The notes: generated by a model from the letters alone, not told the origin. A DNA stretch of 64,000 bases from Paraplanobispora takensis (GCF_016863195.1 NZ_BOOK01000031.1:1-64000); one strand, 5' to 3'. Counted from the first letter of the stretch, positions 8,405 to 17,752 are shown. Numbers and translations: made by a program.

Positions 8405-8769
8405 GCGCGTACGGGGATGACGGCGGGACCGCGGTCCGGGGGTGGGACCCGCGGCCCGGGAACGGGGCCGATCAACGGCATGACGCTCCGGTCGGGACCC
8501 GTCCACTCCGGACGGGCCCGGTGAGGCCGGCCGGGGTGCGGCGCGTCGGGGTTGACGACCGGGGTGCCGCGAGTCGGGGATGACGCCAGGGTTACGGCGG
8601 GCCGGGTGTGGGTAGAACCGGATTCTGGACAGCTTCTTCGGCGAATATCGGTAGGCCGAAATGTGGGGAATGTGGCATAGGCGGTTGATGCCTGCTCCCA
8701 AATGCTGGCAAAAAGGGTCGCGCTCCTGGGGATTAGCGGACGCGTCATTAATTAGCCACGTGTAGAGAC

Positions 8770-8798
8770 TTCATATCCGCGTCTGCGCTGCGTAGACT
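8770..8798 (+). promoter_or_regulatory. Candidate hppA promoter
   Basis: TTCATA at 8770 and TAGACT at 8793 are separated by exactly 17 bases in an AT-richer patch. The -10 fits TAnnnT but the -35 is weak, so this is tentative. Confidence 0.35.
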
Positions 8799-8980
8799 CC
8801 CGGCACCGGCCAAGGTTTGTCCTCGGAGGCGGGCCGTAAACGGGCCCAATTCTGAAGGAAGTCTGCGGACGCAACCGGAAGCGGCACTGCCAACCACCCC
8901 GGATGTGCGCCGCAGCCCGCCGATCCACTCACCGCAGCGCACGCCGGGCAGGACGATCCCGTCTTGCCAAGGAGAGTCGG

Positions 8981-11323
8981 ATGTCTGTGCTCCATCTCGC
9001 CGCCGTCGACGATACGGCGGTATCCCTGAGCGGTTCCCACCTCACCATCGTGATCGTGGTCGCCGCCGTCGCCCTGCTCGCGCTCGCCGTCGCCGGTGGG
9101 CTCGTGCGGGAAGTGCTCAACGCCGATCAGGGCACCGAGCGCATGCGGAACATCTCACGAGCCGTGCAGGAAGGCGCCGCCGCCTATTTGACACGGCAAT
9201 TCCGCACGCTCGCCCTGTTCGTAATCCTGATTCCATTCCTCCTCTATCTGCTCCCCGCCGAATCGACCGGAGTGGCGATCGGCCGGTCGATCTTCTTCGT
9301 GATCGGTGCGCTGTTCTCCGCGCTGACCGGATTCATGGGAATGTGGCTGGCGGTCCGCGGCAACGTCCGCGTCGCCGCCGCGGCCCGCACGTCGGGCGAG
9401 AAGGTCGCCATGCGCATCGCCTTCCGCACCGGCGGCGTCGCGGGCATGTTCACCGTCGGCCTGGGCCTGCTCGGCGCCGCGATCGTGGTGTTCGTCTACA
9501 AGGGTGACGCCCCCGCGGTGCTGGAGGGCTTCGGCTTCGGCGCCGCGTTGCTGGCGATGTTCATGCGCGTCGGCGGCGGCATCTTCACCAAGGCGGCCGA
9601 CGTCGGCGCCGACCTGGTCGGCAAGGTCGAGCAGGGCATCCCCGAGGACGACCCGCGCAACGCCGCCACCATCGCCGACAACGTCGGCGACAACGTCGGC
9701 GACTGCGCCGGCATGGCGGCCGACCTGTTCGAGTCCTACGCGGTCATGCTGGTGGCGAGCCTGATCCTGGGCAAGGTGGCCTTCGGCACCGAGGGCCTGG
9801 TCTTCCCGCTGATCGTCCCGATGATCGGCGTGCTCACCGCGATCATCGGCATCTTCGTCACCTCGCCGCGCGCCGGCGACCGCAACGGCATGGCGGCCAT
9901 CAACCGCGGCTTCTTCATCTCCGCGGCGATCTCGGCGGTCCTGGTGGCCGCGGCGGCCTTCCTCTACCTGCCCTCCAGCTTCTCGGAGCTGGACGGGGTG
10001 AGCCCGGAGATCGCGGCCGTCAGCTCCGACCCCCGCCTGATCGCCATCGGCGCGGTGCTGATCGGCCTGGTCCTGGCCAGCGCCATCCAGATCCTCACCG
10101 GCTACTTCACCGAGACCAACCGCCGCCCCGTCAAGGAGATCGGCGAGAGCTCCCGCACGGGGTCGGCCACGGTCATCCTGGCCGGCATCAGCGTCGGCCT
10201 GGAGTCGGCGGTCTACTCGGCGCTGATCATCGGTGGCGCGGTCTACGGCGCGTTCCTGCTCGGCTTCGGCAACACCACCGTCGCCCTGTTCGCCGTGGCG
10301 CTGGCGGGCACCGGCCTGCTGACCACGGTGGGCGTGATCGTGTCCATGGACACCTTCGGTCCCGTCTCCGACAACGCGCAGGGCATCGCCGAGATGTCCG
10401 GCGACGTCCAGGGTGAGGGCGCCGCGGTGCTCACGTCCCTGGACGCCGTCGGCAACACCACCAAGGCCATCACCAAGGGCATCGCGATCGCCACGGCCGT
10501 GCTGGCCGCCACGGCGCTGTTCGGCGCCTTCCGGACGGCGGTCGAGACCGAGCTGGCCGCGGCGAGCGCCGGGGTCAAGGAGGCGCTCGGCTCGTTCAGC
10601 ACCTTCAGTCTCGGCGTGGACTCGCCGAACGTGCTCGTCGGCCTGGTGATCGGCGCCGCGGTCGTGTTCATGTTCTCCGGACTGGCGATCATGGCGGTGG
10701 GCAGGGCGGCCATGCGCGTCGTGATGGAGGTCCGCGAGCAGTTCCGGACCCGGCCGGGGATCATGGACGGCACCGAGCTGCCGGAGTACGGCCGGGTGGT
10801 GGACATCTGCACCCGCGACTCGCTGCGTGAGCTGGCCACTCCCGGTCTGCTCGCGGTCATGACGCCGATCGCGGTGGGCTTCGCCCTCGGCTACGCGCCG
10901 CTGGGCGCCTTCCTCGCCGGCGCGATCGCCTGCGGCACGCTGATGGCCGTGTTCCTGGCCAACTCCGGCGGCGCCTGGGACAACGCCAAGAAGCTGGTCG
11001 AGGACGGGCACCACGGCGGCAAGGGGTCGGAGGCCCACGAGGCGACCATCATCGGTGACACCGTCGGCGACCCCTTCAAGGACACCGCGGGACCGGCGAT
11101 CAACCCTCTGCTGAAGGTCATGAACCTGGTGGCGCTGCTGATCGCCCCGGCGGTCGTGGCGTACGCCGACAACGTGGCCCTGCGCGTCGGCATCGCGCTG
11201 ATCGCGCTGGCCGTGGTGATCGCCGCGGTCGTCGTCTCCAAGCGGCGCTCGGCGGGCGCCCCTCCGGCCGGGAGCGACAACGACCGTGAGCCGGAGCCCG
11301 AGCCCGAGCCGATCGCGGGCTGA
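8981..11323 (+). CDS. hppA: Membrane-bound proton-translocating pyrophosphatase
   Basis: A 780-residue, multi-spanning pump that hydrolyses pyrophosphate and moves H+ across the cytoplasmic membrane. ATG 8981 follows GGAGAG. The catalytic loop DVGADLVGKVEQGIPEDDPR and the acidic NVGDNVGDCAGMAADLFESY motif are intact, as is the C-terminal GDTVGDPFKDTAGPAINPLL. In GNTTK the position that distinguishes the two classes is lysine (about residue 495). This marks the K+-independent type, since K+-dependent enzymes have alanine there. The last 15 residues are a Glu-Pro repeat tail. It follows the bldG operon as in Streptomyces, but has its own leader and a strong terminator. Confidence 0.97.
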   Translation: MSVLHLAAVDDTAVSLSGSHLTIVIVVAAVALLALAVAGGLVREVLNADQGTERMRNISRAVQEGAAAYLTRQFRTLALFVILIPFLLYLLPAESTGVAIGRSIFFVIGALFSALTGFMGMWLAVRGNVRVAAAARTSGEKVAMRIAFRTGGVAGMFTVGLGLLGAAIVVFVYKGDAPAVLEGFGFGAALLAMFMRVGGGIFTKAADVGADLVGKVEQGIPEDDPRNAATIADNVGDNVGDCAGMAADLFESYAVMLVASLILGKVAFGTEGLVFPLIVPMIGVLTAIIGIFVTSPRAGDRNGMAAINRGFFISAAISAVLVAAAAFLYLPSSFSELDGVSPEIAAVSSDPRLIAIGAVLIGLVLASAIQILTGYFTETNRRPVKEIGESSRTGSATVILAGISVGLESAVYSALIIGGAVYGAFLLGFGNTTVALFAVALAGTGLLTTVGVIVSMDTFGPVSDNAQGIAEMSGDVQGEGAAVLTSLDAVGNTTKAITKGIAIATAVLAATALFGAFRTAVETELAAASAGVKEALGSFSTFSLGVDSPNVLVGLVIGAAVVFMFSGLAIMAVGRAAMRVVMEVREQFRTRPGIMDGTELPEYGRVVDICTRDSLRELATPGLLAVMTPIAVGFALGYAPLGAFLAGAIACGTLMAVFLANSGGAWDNAKKLVEDGHHGGKGSEAHEATIIGDTVGDPFKDTAGPAINPLLKVMNLVALLIAPAVVAYADNVALRVGIALIALAVVIAAVVVSKRRSAGAPPAGSDNDREPEPEPEPIAG

Positions 11324-11381
11324 GACCGGTGTGACGGGGTGGTGGCCGGAGCGGGCGGAGGTCCGCCCGCTCCGGTCCGTC

Positions 11382-11498
11382 CGCGAGGACTTCCGTCGCC
11401 CCGGGGGCATCCGTCGCCCCCGGGGACGACATCCGTCGGACGCGGGGACATCCTCGGAAACGAGGACATCCGCCGCCCGCGAGGACATTCGTCGGACG
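11382..11498. repeat. Degenerate 18-21 bp tandem repeat after hppA
   Basis: Six imperfect copies resemble CGGGGACATCCGTCG with spacing of 18-21 bases. They precede the hppA terminator and have no coding potential. Confidence 0.65.
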
Positions 11499-11531
11499 CC
11501 AGGCCACCACCGGGAACGAGAACACCGCCGA

Positions 11532-11562
11532 AAAGGGGTGCACGCGACGTGTGCACCCCTTT
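11532..11562 (+). terminator. Rho-independent-type terminator of hppA
   Basis: Perfect 12-bp arms AAAGGGGTGCAC and GTGCACCCCTTT enclose a 7-base loop. The A/T ends of the stem make it work in either direction. Confidence 0.85.
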
Positions 11563-11697
11563 CGCGTGTGCGGGCCACTGTGATGGGAAACTGTGCGACG
11601 TGACCCGCGAGCCTCCCGGAGAACGGCCGTCGCCTCCGCCGTGGACGCCCGCCGAGACCGACCGCTGATCCACCACGACATCTCAAGGGGAGGGACG

Positions 11698-11844
11698 GTG
11701 TCCGCCGGGCGAGGGCCCGAAGGCGGCGCCGGGAATCCGATGGAACAACAGTCTTCCGGGGGAAAGGCGCTCATCACGATCCTTGTGGCGATGGCCGCGG
11801 TGTTCGCGGTGATCGTCGCGATCGCCATGTGGGCGGCGAGGTGA
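11698..11844 (+). CDS. 48-residue single-pass membrane peptide
   Basis: A 48-residue product from GTG 11698, chosen for the strong AGGGGAGGG site five bases upstream. ATG 11740 would leave only 34 residues and lacks such a site. The N-terminal part is Gly/Pro-rich. Residues about 22-45 (ALITILVAMAAVFAVIVAIA) form one transmembrane helix, ending in Trp-Ala-Ala-Arg. Only two bases separate it from the SixA-like phosphatase gene, so the two are probably one operon. Small membrane peptides of this type are common next to actinobacterial housekeeping genes. I do not recognise a function. Confidence 0.6.
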   Translation: MSAGRGPEGGAGNPMEQQSSGGKALITILVAMAAVFAVIVAIAMWAAR

Positions 11845-11846
11845 CG

Positions 11847-12314
11847 ATGCGCACACTGATCGTTCTGCGGCACGCCAAGGCCGTCCACACGCCCGGTCTC
11901 TCCGACCCGGAGCGCCCCCTCACCGAGCGGGGCGAGCGCGACGCCCGCAAGGTGGGCGAGGCTCTCGTCACGCTGGGGCTCCGGCCCGACCTGGTGCTCT
12001 GCTCACCGTCCGTGCGGACCCGGCAGACCGCGGAGCTGGTCCTGCCCGGCGGGCCCATCGAGTTCGAACGCGACATCTACGAGGCGTACGCCGACGAACT
12101 GCTCGAACTGGTACGGCGGACCGACCCGCAGGTGCGCACGCTGCTGCTGGTCGGCCACAACCCGGGAGTCCACGAGCTCGTCCTGGGCCTCACCTCGCGG
12201 GACGGGGACACCGGCTTCCCGCCCGGCGCGTTCGCCGTCATCGAGACCGACGACGAGTGGGCCGGGCTGGACAGCGGGCGCGCGGTCACCAGGTGGAACC
12301 CGAAGGAGCACTGA
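11847..12314 (+). CDS. SixA-type phosphohistidine phosphatase (histidine phosphatase family)
   Basis: A 155-residue single-domain member of branch 1 of the histidine phosphatase superfamily. The catalytic LRHAK motif (RHA rather than RHG, as in SixA) is at residues 7-11. PLTERGERDARKVG, SPSVRTRQTAE and the second catalytic histidine in LLLVGHNPGVHEL are all present. SixA enzymes dephosphorylate phosphohistidine, for example on phosphotransfer domains. The substrate here is unknown. The start ATG 11847 has GGCGAGG nearby and follows the membrane peptide by two bases. It is convergent with serB. Confidence 0.85.
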   Translation: MRTLIVLRHAKAVHTPGLSDPERPLTERGERDARKVGEALVTLGLRPDLVLCSPSVRTRQTAELVLPGGPIEFERDIYEAYADELLELVRRTDPQVRTLLLVGHNPGVHELVLGLTSRDGDTGFPPGAFAVIETDDEWAGLDSGRAVTRWNPKEH

Positions 12315-12332
12315 TCCGCGTGCCGCCGGAGG

Positions 12333-13559
12333 TCAGGCCTGCGGGATGACGCCGTCCTCGGCGTCGGCGGCCTCGACCTCGGCGCGCGGGATGCCCAGCA
12401 GGTACAGGATCGAGTCGAGATAGGGCACGTTGACCGCGGTGTCGGCGGCCTGGCGGACCACGGGCTTGGCGTTGAAGGCGATGCCCAGCCCGGCCGTCGC
12501 GATCATGTCCAGGTCGTTGGCGCCGTCGCCGATGGCCACGGTCTGGCTGATCGGGATGCCCGCCTCCTGGGCGAAGCGCTCCAGCGCCCGCGCCTTGCCG
12601 GGACGGTCCACGATCTCGCCGACGACCCGTCCGGTCAGCGCCCCGTCGACGACCTCCAGGGTGTTGGCCGCGGAGTAGTCGATGCCGAGGTCCTCCACGA
12701 GGGCGTCGGTGATCTGGGTGAACCCGCCGCTGACGATCGCGAACCGGTAGTCGAGCCGCTTGAGGGTCCGCACCAGCGTCCGGGCGCCGGGGGTGAGCAC
12801 GACCTCCTTGCGGACCTTCTCGAAGACCTCCTCGGACAGGCCCTCCAGCAGCGCCACCCGGCGGCGGAGCGACTCGGCGAAGTCGAGTTCGCCGCGCATC
12901 GCCTCCTCGGTGACCCGGGCGACCTCGTCCAGGCAACCGGCGTGCGCGGCCAGCAGCTCGATGACCTCGCCCTGGATGAGCGTGGAGTCGACGTCCATCA
13001 CGATCAGCCGCTTGGCCCTGCGGTACAGGCCCGCCCGCTGCACGGCCACGTCGACCTGCTGGGCGTGCGCCTCGACGGCCAGCTCGGCCCGCAGCGCGTC
13101 CGGGTCGGCGCCGGAGACGGCCATCTCGATGCAGGTCACCGGATAGCTGGACAGCCGCTCGATGCGGTCGATGTTCGCGCCGGCGGCGGCGACCCGGCCC
13201 GCGATGCCCGCCATCGCGGCGGGCTGCAGGGGAGAGCCGAGCACCGTGACGTGCAGCCGCCCGCGCCGCCGCTTCTCCTTGGTGTCGGAGCCGGTGGACA
13301 GCTCCACCTCCAGGCCCAGGTCCTCGGCGATCCGCTCGATGGAGGTCCACAGAGCACCGAGGGTGCCGCCGGTCCCGGTCGGCGTGCTGCCGGAGTAGGC
13401 GACGAGGACGCCGAGCGTCAGCCGGCCGCGGATGACGACCTGCTCGATGTCGGCGACGACGACGGGGAAACCGGCCAGGACGGAGAAGAGCCGGGAGGTG
13501 ACCCCCGGCCGGTCGGGGCCGGTCAACGTGATCAGAAGCGTGCGCTGGTTCATCGTCAC
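12333..13559 (-). CDS. serB: Phosphoserine phosphatase with N-terminal ACT domains
   Basis: A 408-residue enzyme for the last step of serine biosynthesis (O-phosphoserine to serine). Residues about 1-170 contain two ACT-like regulatory modules (LLITLTGPDRPGVTSRLFSV near the start). The HAD domain begins with the nucleophile motif VMDVDSTLIQGE near residue 187, continues with KVRKEVVLTPGARTL, and ends with the motif III/IV sequence AIGDGANDLDMI. This two-part structure is the usual actinobacterial SerB, longer than the E. coli enzyme. The start codon could be residue 1 or the Met three codons in. It stands alone, convergent with the phosphatase and divergent from the acyltransferase pair. Confidence 0.95.
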   Translation of the reverse strand: MTMNQRTLLITLTGPDRPGVTSRLFSVLAGFPVVVADIEQVVIRGRLTLGVLVAYSGSTPTGTGGTLGALWTSIERIAEDLGLEVELSTGSDTKEKRRRGRLHVTVLGSPLQPAAMAGIAGRVAAAGANIDRIERLSSYPVTCIEMAVSGADPDALRAELAVEAHAQQVDVAVQRAGLYRRAKRLIVMDVDSTLIQGEVIELLAAHAGCLDEVARVTEEAMRGELDFAESLRRRVALLEGLSEEVFEKVRKEVVLTPGARTLVRTLKRLDYRFAIVSGGFTQITDALVEDLGIDYSAANTLEVVDGALTGRVVGEIVDRPGKARALERFAQEAGIPISQTVAIGDGANDLDMIATAGLGIAFNAKPVVRQAADTAVNVPYLDSILYLLGIPRAEVEAADAEDGVIPQA

Positions 13560-13668
13560 CTACGCTACTTGGCCTCGGAAACGACCGTGAATGCGGTTCA
13601 TCATCCGGACGCCCGACGTTCGCGGACCCCGCCCTCCCGGCGTTACCCGGGGCTGGCTTCATGTCCTC

Positions 13669-14490
13669 ATGACGACCGTTCCCGCAGAACCGCGCGTCAC
13701 GCGCTACACCGTCGGGCTGGCCCGTACCGCCGCAGAGCTGCGGGAAGCCCAGAGACTCCGCCACCTGGTCTTCGCCGAGGAACTCGGCGCGCACCTGGAC
13801 AGCCCCGTCAGCGGCCTGGACGCCGACCGGCTCGACGCCTACTGCGACCACCTTCTCGTACGGCACGGCGACACGGGCGAGGTCGTCGGGACCTATCGGC
13901 TGCTGCCGCCGGGACGGGCCGACCGGCTCTACGCCGAGAGCGAGTTCGACCTGAGCGCGCTGGCCGGGCTCCGCGCCGGGCTGGTCGAGGCGGGCCGGGC
14001 GTGCGTGCACGCCGACCATCGGGAGGGGGCGGTGGTCGGGCTGATGTGGTCGGGCATCGCCCGCTACATGATCGACGGGGGGTACGGCTGGCTGGCGGGA
14101 TGCTGCTCGGTCCCGGCGTCACGGGCGGGGGAGGTCATGGACCGGATCACGTTCGGTCCCCCGGAGTACCGCGTGACCCCGCTGCGCCCCTGGCGGGCTC
14201 CCGAAGGCGCTCACCCGGACCGTCCGGCTCCCGAAGGCGCTCGCCCCGGATATCCGGCCTCCGCGTCCGGCTCCGGGACGCGCCCGGCTTCCACGTCCGG
14301 TCCGGCCGGGGAACGGGCGGGGCAGGCGGGGCTGCCCGCGTTGCTGCGGGGGTACCTGCGGCTGGGGGCCTGGGTGTGCGGTCCGCCCGCCGACGATCCC
14401 GCGTTCGGGGTCGCCGACTTCTTCGTACTGCTCCCGATGGCCGCGGTCAGCCCCCGCCACCTGCGGCACTTCCTGGGAGGCCGGGAATGA
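13669..14490 (+). CDS. OlsB-like GNAT acyltransferase (probable ornithine N-acyltransferase)
   Basis: A 273-residue protein of the OlsB/hemolysin-type acyltransferase family. VGLARTAAELREAQRLRHLVFAEEL (split: VGLARTAAELREAQ, RLRHLVFAEEL), the YCDHLLVRH segment, VGTYRLLPP and EAGRACVHADHREGAVV are family hallmarks. OlsB transfers a 3-hydroxyacyl chain from acyl carrier protein to ornithine, giving lyso-ornithine lipid. A Pro/Gly/Ser-rich stretch at about residues 182-220 has no family counterpart and looks like a low-complexity insertion. The start ATG 13669 is the first that fits the conserved N-terminus. Its stop overlaps the next start (ATGA), supporting a two-gene ornithine-lipid unit. This is inferred from family and pairing, not shown by substrate-specific residues. 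Confidence 0.75.
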   Translation: MTTVPAEPRVTRYTVGLARTAAELREAQRLRHLVFAEELGAHLDSPVSGLDADRLDAYCDHLLVRHGDTGEVVGTYRLLPPGRADRLYAESEFDLSALAGLRAGLVEAGRACVHADHREGAVVGLMWSGIARYMIDGGYGWLAGCCSVPASRAGEVMDRITFGPPEYRVTPLRPWRAPEGAHPDRPAPEGARPGYPASASGSGTRPASTSGPAGERAGQAGLPALLRGYLRLGAWVCGPPADDPAFGVADFFVLLPMAAVSPRHLRHFLGGRE

Positions 14491-15386
14491 ACCCGTGGCT
14501 CCCGGCGGCGCCGTGCACGTCGCCGGCCTGCGTCCTCCCTCCCGCCGCCACGGCCGTCCGGCCGCTGCGGGTCCTGCGCCTCCTGGCGACCGCGGCTCTG
14601 GTCCTGGCGGGGCCGGTGCTCGCGCTCGCCGTCCTGGTGTCCGGTACGGCGCGGCGGGTCGCGCTGACGGGCGCCTGGTCCCGCCTGATGCTGTGGACGC
14701 TCGGCGTCCGGATCGAGGTACGGCGCGGCTTCACCTTCCTGGCCGGCTCGTCCCCCGGGCCACGCGTCCCGGCCGGAACCCCGGCCACCGCAGCACCCGC
14801 CGGGACAGCCTCCGGCGCGGCCCCGCTGCTCGTGGCCAACCACGTCTCCTGGCTCGACCCGCTCGTCATGGCCGCCGCGCTGCCCTGCCGTCTGCTGGCC
14901 AAGCGGGAGGTCCTGGGCTGGCCGCTGGTCGGCGGGCTGGCGGCCGCCTCGGGTGCGCTGTTCATCGACAGGGAGCGGCTGTCGGCGCTGCCCCGCGCCG
15001 TGGCCGACGTGGCGGGGGCGCTGGCCGCGGGAGAGCCGGTGGCCGCCTTCCCCGAGGGGACGACCCGGTGCGGCCGGGAGATGGGCGCCTTCCGGCCCGC
15101 GGTGTTCCAGGCGGCACTGGACGCCGGGGCCCCGGTCAGGCCGGTGGCGATCCGCTATCTGGACGCGTCCGGCGCCCCGGCCACCGCTCCGGCCTTCGTC
15201 GGCGACGACACCCTCCTGGCCTCCCTCCTGCGGGTGGTCGCGTTCCGGCGGCTGACCGTGGAGGTGACGCTGCTGCCCCCGGTGACGGCGCGCGACCGCA
15301 GGACGCTGGCATGGGCGGCGGAGTCCTCTGTCGCCTCGGTGGCGGTGGCCGTACCGGCCGGGCACGGCGTTCCCGCGGCCGCCTGA
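14487..15386 (+). CDS. PlsC-type acyltransferase, OlsA-like
   Basis: A 299-residue 1-acylglycerol-phosphate-acyltransferase family protein. An N-terminal hydrophobic segment (about 30-58) anchors it to the membrane. The HX4D catalytic motif is VANHVSWLDPL, followed by AKREVLGWPLVGGLA and the substrate-binding AFPEGTTRCG. A Pro/Ala-rich insertion lies just before the HX4D block. It is translationally coupled to the OlsB-like gene, so the likely reaction is O-acylation of lyso-ornithine lipid (OlsA role). A general lysophosphatidate acyltransferase is the alternative. Confidence 0.8.
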   Translation: MNPWLPAAPCTSPACVLPPAATAVRPLRVLRLLATAALVLAGPVLALAVLVSGTARRVALTGAWSRLMLWTLGVRIEVRRGFTFLAGSSPGPRVPAGTPATAAPAGTASGAAPLLVANHVSWLDPLVMAAALPCRLLAKREVLGWPLVGGLAAASGALFIDRERLSALPRAVADVAGALAAGEPVAAFPEGTTRCGREMGAFRPAVFQAALDAGAPVRPVAIRYLDASGAPATAPAFVGDDTLLASLLRVVAFRRLTVEVTLLPPVTARDRRTLAWAAESSVASVAVAVPAGHGVPAAA

Positions 15387-15459
15387 GACCGCGACGCACC
15401 GGCGACCACGGCGGTTGCGCCGGCTTGCAGGGATTTGCGTCCGCTCTCGCAAGAAAACG

Positions 15460-15478
15460 ACTGAACTCTGCATTCAGT
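15460..15478. promoter_or_regulatory. Inverted repeat upstream of the beta-helix gene
   Basis: ACTGAA and TTCAGT are separated by seven bases in an AT-rich patch about 135 bases before the start of the secreted beta-helix protein. It could be an operator or part of the promoter region. No experimental class is recognised. Confidence 0.3.
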
Positions 15479-15612
15479 AATCAGAACAGAGAAACTATTC
15501 CACAGAGGCCTTGTGGAATCGGGTACGGGAGACCTACTGTCACCTCACTCTCATGGCGCGCGTCCCGCCTCGAGCGTTCAGGTGTTCACCCCCCGACAGA
15601 AACGAGCATCCG

Positions 15613-17733
15613 ATGTCCCCGAGCCTCACAGGAGCCGCGGAGAGGCGGTCCGGCAGGCCGCCGCGCAGAGCCACGGCGGCGGTCGCGGCGCTGACCGCGG
15701 TCACCGCCGGCCTCAGCCTCGCGTTCGGCGGCGCCGCCCTGGCCGACACACGTGACACGGCCGCCGGTGCGACCACCGGTACGATCGCCGGCCCGGCCGA
15801 CGCGCGCGGGAAGGCCGCCGCCCCCGTCGTGACGCGCGCCGCGCTCGACCCGTCCCTCGTCGCGGGCCGGGGCGCCGACGTCGCCTTCGTCGAACAGGAG
15901 GCGGAGAACGCCGTGACGAACGGCACGACCATCGGCCCCGACCGCGCCGCGTACACGCTTGCGGCGGAGGCCTCCGGCCGTAAGGCGGTCAAGCTGGCAC
16001 CGGGACAGTACGTCGAGTTCACGCTGCCGAAGGCGGCCAACGCGATCACCGTGCGCTACAGCATCCCCGACGCGCCGGGCGGCGGCGGCATCACCGCGCC
16101 GCTCGACGTCACGGTGAACGGCAGGGCCCGCAAGACCATGACCCTCACCTCGCAGTACGCGTGGCTGTACAACCAGTACCCGTTCACCAACGACCCGGAG
16201 GCCGGTCTGCTCCACCCCGACTGGTGGATCACCGAGTGCGCCTGCGTGCCCAGCGCCACCACGCCGCCCCCGACGATCACCAAGCCGTTCCGCCCGATGC
16301 ACTTCTACGACGAGCAGCGCCTGCTGCTCGGCAGGACCTACCGGCCCGGTGACACGATCAGGCTCACGGCCCCCGCCCGGAGCGACGCCGCCTGGACGGT
16401 CGTCGACCTGCTCGACTCCGAGCTCGTCGGCCCGCCGCGCGTCCGGCTCGCAGCCGCCAACGTGCTGGCGTTCGGCGCCGACCCGACCGGCAGGCGCGAC
16501 TCCGCCGACGCCTTCGACCGGACGATCGCCTTCGCCCAGCGCAAGCGCCTGAAGGTCTACATCCCGCCGGGCACCTACCAGGTCAACCGCCACATCATCG
16601 TCGACGACGTGACGATCGAGGGCGCCGGCAACTGGTACACGATCATCAAGGGCCGCGAGGTCGCCCTCGACACCCCGGCGCCCGACGGCTCGGTGCACAC
16701 CGGCGTCGGCTTCTACGGCAGGTCCGCCGAGGACGGCGGGAGCCGCAACGTCCACCTGTCCGGCTTCGCGATCGAGGGCGACGTCCGCGAGCGCATCGAC
16801 ACCGACCAGGTCAACGGCGTCGGCGGGGCGATGAGCGACTCCACCGTCGACGGCCTGCACATCCGCCACACCAAGGTGGGCATGTGGTTCGACGGGCCGA
16901 TGACGAACCTGAAGATCACGAACAACATCGTCGTCGACCAGATCGCCGACGCCCTCAACTTCCACACCGGCGTCACGAACTCGGTCGTGTCCGGCAACTT
17001 CGTCCGCAACACCGGTGACGACGGCCTGGCCATGTGGTCGGAGAAGAGCGCGAACACCGGCAACACCTTCGACCGCAACACCGTGCAGACGCCCACGCTC
17101 GCCAACGGCATCGCCGTCTACGGCGGTACGGACAACACGGTCTCGAACAACCTGATCGCCGACCCGGTCCGCGAGGGCAGCGCCGTCCACGTCGGGTCCC
17201 GCTTCGGCGCCGAGCCGTTCACCGGGTACCTGCGGATCGAGGGCAACACCACCGTCCGCGCCGGGACCTTCGAGCTCAACTGGAGGATCGGCCTGGGGGC
17301 CGTCTGGTTCTACGCGCTCGACAGGGACATCGAGGCCGACATCCGGGTGACCGGGGACCACTATCTCGACAACACCTACAACGCGATCATGTTGGTCAGC
17401 GATTACGGGGTGAAGGACCTGTACTCCATCCCGGACGTCCGCTTCAAGGACATCCGGGTGGACGGCACCGGCACCTCGGTGGTCAGCGCCCGGGTGAAGG
17501 GCTCGGCCTCGTTCGAGAACGTGGACGCCCGCAACGTCGGCGCGGTCGGCGTCAACAACTGCGGGTCGTTCAACTTCCCGCCCACCGGATCGGAGTTCTC
17601 GCTGACCGACCTCGGCGGCAACGACGGGGGCGGCGCCGCCGGCCCCTGGCTCGCCCCGTGGATGCTGCCCAACACCATCACCTGCGACGACCGCCCGCCG
17701 GTCGTCGCGCCCCCGGCGCCGTCCCCCTGGTGA
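15613..17733 (+). CDS. Secreted protein: carbohydrate-binding module plus right-handed beta-helix
   Basis: A 706-residue secreted protein. A twin-arginine-containing, long signal region (about 1-45, ending GGAALADT) precedes a Thr/Ala-rich linker. A CBM6/CBM35-like beta-sandwich follows from about residue 90 (FVEQEAENAVTNGTTIG onward). From about residue 285 (NVLAFGADPTGRRDSADAFD) a pectate-lyase-like parallel beta-helix runs to about 660, with IPPGTYQVNRHIIVDDVTIE and Asn-rich turns such as NTGDDGLAMWSEKSANTGNT. The architecture matches actinobacterial polysaccharide-degrading enzymes of the GH87/mycodextranase or GH28-like type. The exact substrate cannot be assigned. It is monocistronic, ending in a very strong compound hairpin. 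Confidence 0.7.
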   Translation: MSPSLTGAAERRSGRPPRRATAAVAALTAVTAGLSLAFGGAALADTRDTAAGATTGTIAGPADARGKAAAPVVTRAALDPSLVAGRGADVAFVEQEAENAVTNGTTIGPDRAAYTLAAEASGRKAVKLAPGQYVEFTLPKAANAITVRYSIPDAPGGGGITAPLDVTVNGRARKTMTLTSQYAWLYNQYPFTNDPEAGLLHPDWWITECACVPSATTPPPTITKPFRPMHFYDEQRLLLGRTYRPGDTIRLTAPARSDAAWTVVDLLDSELVGPPRVRLAAANVLAFGADPTGRRDSADAFDRTIAFAQRKRLKVYIPPGTYQVNRHIIVDDVTIEGAGNWYTIIKGREVALDTPAPDGSVHTGVGFYGRSAEDGGSRNVHLSGFAIEGDVRERIDTDQVNGVGGAMSDSTVDGLHIRHTKVGMWFDGPMTNLKITNNIVVDQIADALNFHTGVTNSVVSGNFVRNTGDDGLAMWSEKSANTGNTFDRNTVQTPTLANGIAVYGGTDNTVSNNLIADPVREGSAVHVGSRFGAEPFTGYLRIEGNTTVRAGTFELNWRIGLGAVWFYALDRDIEADIRVTGDHYLDNTYNAIMLVSDYGVKDLYSIPDVRFKDIRVDGTGTSVVSARVKGSASFENVDARNVGAVGVNNCGSFNFPPTGSEFSLTDLGGNDGGGAAGPWLAPWMLPNTITCDDRPPVVAPPAPSPW

Positions 17734-17752
17734 CGGTCCGGTCCGGCTGACC

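Larger units (their letters stand above)
8345..8980. other. Intergenic region between the anti-sigma gene and hppA
   Basis: No gene is supported. It starts with a terminator-like hairpin (8370-8404), continues with very GC-rich low-complexity DNA to about 8600, then an AT-richer segment (8600-8800) holding the likely hppA promoter. The leader from the predicted transcription start to the hppA ATG is about 175 bases. Confidence 0.5.
11324..11697. other. Intergenic region after hppA: repeats and terminator
   Basis: No gene is supported. About six degenerate copies of an 18-21 bp unit lie at 11382-11498, followed by a perfect terminator hairpin at 11532-11562. The last 15 bases contain the AGGGGAGGG ribosome binding site of the next small gene. 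Confidence 0.6.

Noticed and set aside
9155-11686. 843-codon open frame on the minus strand opposite hppA
   Set aside because: It is the mirror of a strongly GC3-biased gene. The sequence is Arg/Gly/Asp/His-rich without a domain, and hppA is certain.
12286-14019. 577-codon minus-strand frame over serB and the OlsB-like gene
   Set aside because: Frame-shifted shadow of serB with an Arg/Gly/Pro-rich translation.
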